This document shows positions 60,054-64,000 of a stretch of 64,000 nt of DNA, in pieces. This DNA comes from Akebia trifoliata (taxonomy: Eukaryota; Streptophyta; Magnoliopsida; Ranunculales; Lardizabalaceae). The notes beneath the pieces were generated by a model, which saw only the letters and a list, made by a program, of their open reading frames with translations, was not told the origin of the DNA and did not search any database. Where the stretch lies: contig CM030718.1 of NCBI GenBank assembly GCA_017979445.1, forward strand, positions 22,191,021-22,255,020. Direction: 5' to 3'. The translations under genes were made by a program, and so were the position numbers. Numbering within the stretch: position 1 is the stretch's first letter; the number at the start of each line of letters is the position of its first letter.

Positions 60054-60388
60054 CTCCTTTGAAAGAGGGGGCTTGGTGATTGCATAGTAATCAAAAAAAA
60101 TCTGCGGGGTTGAAGGATCCTCCAGGACTGACCTCCAAGAAGACGGAATCTGTGAGATAACCAGAGTGATTGAAGCTTTCATAGTTCAATAAAGAAAAAA
60201 ATTTCACGACTCAATTTGTCACACTTAAAACCAGAAGATCAAGTGAAATGAATGTATCATTTAACTGTTAATTTGTACCTGGACAGAACCAAACTCTTCA
60301 GAACTTTCATCCAAAGATGTCCCCAAAAAATCGAAATACAAACACTTAAGTGAAAGAGAGAGCACAAACTCTTGCAATCTGCTGCCAA
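60054..60388 (-). pseudogene. Captured exportin-7-like exons, inverted arm
   Basis: Inverted counterpart of 57863-58197: exons 60388-60279 and 60149-60054, with the same splice sites and a few base differences. Confidence 0.75.
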
Positions 60389-61627
60389 CTGCACATCACA
60401 TGAAGGATCAAAATATCTCAAGTCACCAAGGAATCAAGCATAAAGAATTAAATAACAGAAGTTCAATGCAAAAGAACATATGAAAAAAATTCAGCACGGA
60501 AAAAATTAAATAACAGAAAAATCAATGATATAGTGATCAAGCTAAAACTGTGGACCAATAATTTATCCATAATTAAACCGGTGCACTAACAAGTGGAGGA
60601 TAAAATAAGAACTAAGTGGCTAATTCACAACTATGAGATGCAACAGAAAAGCTTTCACTCATAGAACTACCTAAAATTACGTATCATTAAGCACTAGAAA
60701 AATCTTTTGACAATATAAATACTAGAGGTTGGATATTTATCACAATAAAGAGAAGGTAGGCTTATACAATATGTCGTTTACATATCATTAACACTAGTTA
60801 CTAGTCATTTGTTTAACTATATAAACAGTAGAAGTTGGATATTTTTCACATTAAAGAGAAGATAGGCTCATAAAACATATAGAAATACACACACACAAAA
60901 TCATATCGTGTCTTGTCCAATACTAGAGTGAGGTCTTCTACAAATTAAAACTTGAGATAGTTTCCTAAATCACAGAGCAAAAGCCATAGAATTCATGCCT
61001 GATGCACCATAAATAAGGTAAACAGAAAACAAGCTATGAAAGGTATGCATTCTTTTTCCATAATTGATCCAGTACATAGAAAAGTGGCATTCTTTTTCCA
61101 TAATTGATTAGCTACCCAAATCAAAAATCAGAATTTTTTTAAATAAGTATCCAGATTTAAAACAAATGCATCACAATAAATAAAATCGGAAAAAAAAAAA
61201 ACCCTTAAACAAATAAAATCACAACATGATGATCAGATAGAAAATAAATAACCCAAAAAAAAATTAAATCGAAAAAAAAACCCCCAAATAATTCCTGATT
61301 TATTGTCTTCAAAAAATCTGAAACTAAAATCACAATAAATAAAATCGAAAATCAAATCACAATAAATCCGGATTTTTTTGACTTCACGAATGAATGAATA
61401 AATTAGTCATGTTCATAGAATAATACCATACAATGTCTGAGAAATTTCCAAAAAAGAAAAAATTGAAAAAAAACTTACAATTCTATCAAATAGGGCAAGA
61501 GATTGGCAGCCATTCATGTTCGTGAGATGGAGTTGCAGGAAGGAATAGGGTCCCGTTCGTGTTCTTGTTCGTGCGAGAGAGAATGAGAACGAAAGTCGTT
61601 CGTGCGAGGGTTTCAACGATGAATAGG

Positions 61628-61658
<31 letters not shown>

Positions 61659-62114
61659 GCAGCGAGAGTGAAAGAGAGAGTGAGAGAGGGAGGCAACGAG
61701 AGTTAGAGAGAGAGCGAGAGAGGGAGGCAGCGAGTGAGCCGTTCGTGCGAGGGTTTCAGCAAGGAATAGGGCGAGAGAGAGGTAGCGAGAGTGAAAGAGA
61801 GCGTGAGAGAATGATCGTGTGAGAGCAACGAGTTCGAAGAGAGTGAGAAGAGAGAGCCAGAGAGAGTTCTCTTCGAAGAGAATGAGAACTCTCTGTTCTG
61901 TTATCTCTAGTTTAAAGAGGAGAGGGAGGAAGCACGAAATAACGATAAATTAAGGGATGGCGCAATAAATAACCCTTAACTTTATAACTTAAACAGTTCG
62001 TGTGAGATTAAATCCTGTCCGTTCGATATCGTTAGATCCAACGGATCATTTCTGTTTGCCAATCCGTTAGCCAGCGATTGCCCCCCCTATATATATATTA
62101 TATATATATATATA

Positions 62115-62468
62115 GGATCACGTTCAATGGCAAACTTTTTGGCAAAACATTTTTCAAAACATGAGTTAGAAGTTTTGGAATGGGCTGATTTTTAGTGAGG
62201 ATGATTTCTATAGTGAGGCGATCATCATCACCAAAAATCAGCCCATTCCAAAACTTCTAACCCCATCAAAAACAGTTTACAAAAAATGAACGGTCCACGA
62301 TTTTCCAACTTGTAAACATGGGTTAGAAGTTTTGGAATGGGCTGATTTTTGGTGAGGATGATCTCCTCATCGTAGAGATCATCCTCACCAAATATCAGCC
62401 CATTCCAAAACTTCTAACTCATGTTTTGAAAAATGTTTTGCCAAAAAGTTAGCCATTGAACGCTACCC
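62115..62468. mobile_element. Double-hairpin MITE, complete copy 2
   Basis: By eye indistinguishable from 55802-56155 over 354 bases and again followed by (TA)n and a P2 terminus. It belongs to the 6.31-kb tandem duplication. Confidence 0.85.
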
Positions 62469-62482
62469 ATATATATATATAT

Positions 62483-64000
62483 GGGGGGCGATCGCTGGCT
62501 AACGGATTGGCGAACGGATTGGCAAACGGAAATGATCCGTTGGATCTAACGATATCGAACGGACAGGATTTAATCTCACACGAACTGTTTAAGTTATAAA
62601 GTTAAGGGTTATTTATTGCGCCATCCCTTAATTTATCGTTATTTCGTGCTTCCTCCCTCTCCTCTTTAAACTAGAGATAACAGAACAGAGAGTTCTCATT
62701 CTCTTCGAAGAGAACTCTCTCTGGCTCTCTCTTCTCACTCTCTTCGAACTCGTTGCTCTCACACGATCATTCTCTCACGCTCTCTCTCACTCTCGCTACC
62801 TCTCTCTCTCTCTCGCCCTATTCCTCGCTGAACCCTCGCACAAACGGCTCACTCGCTGTCTCCCTTTCTCTCTCTCTCTCTCTAACTCTCGTTGCCTCCC
62901 TCTCTCACTCTCGCTGCCTCTCTCTCTCTCTCTCGCCCTATTCATCGTTGAAACCCTCGCACGAACAACTTTCGTTCTCATTCTCTCTCGCACGAACACG
63001 AACACGAACGGGACCCTATTCCTTCCTGCAACTCCATCTCACGAACATGAATGGCTGCCAATCTCTCGCCCTATTTGACAGAACTGTAAGTTTTTTTTTC
63101 AATTTTTTCTTTTTTGGAAATTCTCAGATATTGTATGGTATTATTCTATGAACATGACTAATTTATTCATTCATTCGTGAAGTCAAAAAAATCTGGATTT
63201 ATTGTGATTTGATTTTCGATTTTATTTATTGTGATTTTAGTTTCAGATTTTTTGTAGACAATAAATCAGGAATTATTTAGGGGTTTTTTTTTCCGATTTA
63301 ATTTTTTTTGGGTTATTTATTTTCTATCTGATCATCATGTTATGATTTTATTTGTTTAAGGGTTTTTTTTTCCGATTTTATTTATTGTGATGCATTTGTT
63401 TTAAATCTGGATACTTATTTAAAAAAATTCTGATTTTTGATTTGGGTAGCTAATCAATTATGGAAAAAGAATGCCACTTTTCTATGTACTGGATCAATTA
63501 TGGAAAAAGAATGCATACCTTTCTTATCTTGTTTTCTGTTTACCTTATTTATGGTGCATCAGGCATGAATTCTATGGCTTTTGCTCTGTGATTTAGGAAA
63601 CTATCTCAAGTTTTAATTTGTAGAAGACCTCACTCTAGTATTGGACAAGACACGATATGATTTTGTGTGTGTGTATTTCTATATGTTTTATGAGCCTATC
63701 TTCTCTTTAATGTGAAAAATATCCAACTTCTACTGTTTATATAGTTAAACAAATGACTAGTAACTAGTGTTAATGATATGTAAACGACATATTGTATGAG
63801 CCTACCTTCTCTTTATTGTGATAAATATCCAACCTCTAGTATTTATATTGTCAAAAGATTTTTCTAGTGCTTAATGATACGTAATTTTAGGTAGTTCTAT
63901 GAGTGAAAGCTTTTCTGTTGCATCCCATAGTTGTGAATTAGCCACTTAGTTCTTATTTTATCCTCCACTTGTTAGTGCACCGGTTTAATTATGGATAAAT
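62483..64000 (+). mobile_element. Second copy of P2 forward arm (truncated by window end)
   Basis: Starts GGGGGGCGATCGCTGG and follows 56170 onward with very few differences (for example one A lost in 'gaaaccctcgc'). It ends inside the intron-like region before the exportin exons. Confidence 0.85.

Larger units (their letters stand above)
56170..62087. mobile_element. Palindromic gene-capturing element P2 (5.9 kb) with 2.7-kb arms
   Basis: Arms 56170-58846 (forward) and 59405-62087 (inverted) are long near-identical inverted repeats around a 558-base spacer. Both outer ends read GGGGGGCGATCGCTGGCTAA (or GGGGGGGCAATCGCTGGC when the right end is inverted), flanked by (TA)n. Each arm runs: G-rich terminus, CT-rich leader, a GTAAGT donor (near 56775), about 1.1 kb intron-like sequence, two exportin-7 exons, one NCL exon and a tail with 'ggagcattccccttttgc'. 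No transposase is visible. The forward arm has a 12-base stretch ('gcgaacggattg') missing from the inverted arm. Confidence 0.75.

Overview
The window is plant nuclear DNA. It holds split genes with GT-AG introns and 5'-UTR introns, telobox-type AAACCCTA motifs, plant Ty3/Gypsy elements of the Athila and Tat/Ogre type, and many small inverted-repeat transposons. The sequence does not let me name the species; a flowering plant is the safe reading. Only two ordinary host genes are clear. On the plus strand (about 11.9-17.7 kb) lies a soluble inorganic pyrophosphatase with eight coding exons (216 aa). On the minus strand (about 24.1-27.0 kb) lies cytosolic ribosomal protein S15a (uS8) with three coding exons (130 aa). 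Both reading frames are complete and each has an intron in the 5' UTR.

Layout: 1-7982 is a Tat/Ogre-like LTR element (family A), cut by the window start, with an intact gag ORF but almost no pol, so it is non-autonomous. Its right LTR abuts a double-hairpin MITE (7983-8288). 8.3-11.65 kb is AT-rich spacer with a palindromic MITE and a 1.15 kb TIR element that carries a nested hAT-type MITE. 11.7-17.9 kb is the pyrophosphatase gene with MITEs in its introns. 18-24 kb is spacer with several MITEs, a long hairpin, a tRNA-derived SINE-like piece and a possible small-ORF transcription unit. 24.1-27.1 kb is RPS15A. 27.3-48.4 kb is a nest of LTR elements on the minus strand: an old degenerate gag-bearing element (C), into whose LTR a family-A element inserted and became a solo LTR (TSD gactc), into which a 12.6 kb Athila-type element then inserted (TSD ctttt). 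The Athila element has recognisable gag, protease, RT, RNase H, integrase and a third ORF, but at least eight frame-breaking lesions.

49.5-64 kb is the most unusual part. A 5.5 kb element with about 0.7 kb terminal inverted repeats (49580-55100) carries exon-sized fragments of unrelated host genes: ABCE1/RLI, a type-2 metallothionein and CPSF160, plus unidentified ones. Next to it is a 5.9 kb palindromic element (56170-62087). Each 2.7 kb arm carries exons of an exportin-7-like gene and the C-terminal exon of an NCL-type sodium/calcium exchanger, downstream of a CT-rich leader with a GTAAGT donor. The unit of double-hairpin MITE plus palindromic element is tandemly duplicated with a 6.31 kb period; the second copy runs off the window end. 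These elements all begin with G-rich ends and all sit inside (TA)n arrays, which suggests a gene-capturing DNA transposon lineage targeting TA microsatellites.

All identifications come from reading sequence and translations by eye. Protein family names are from recalled family motifs, without database searches.
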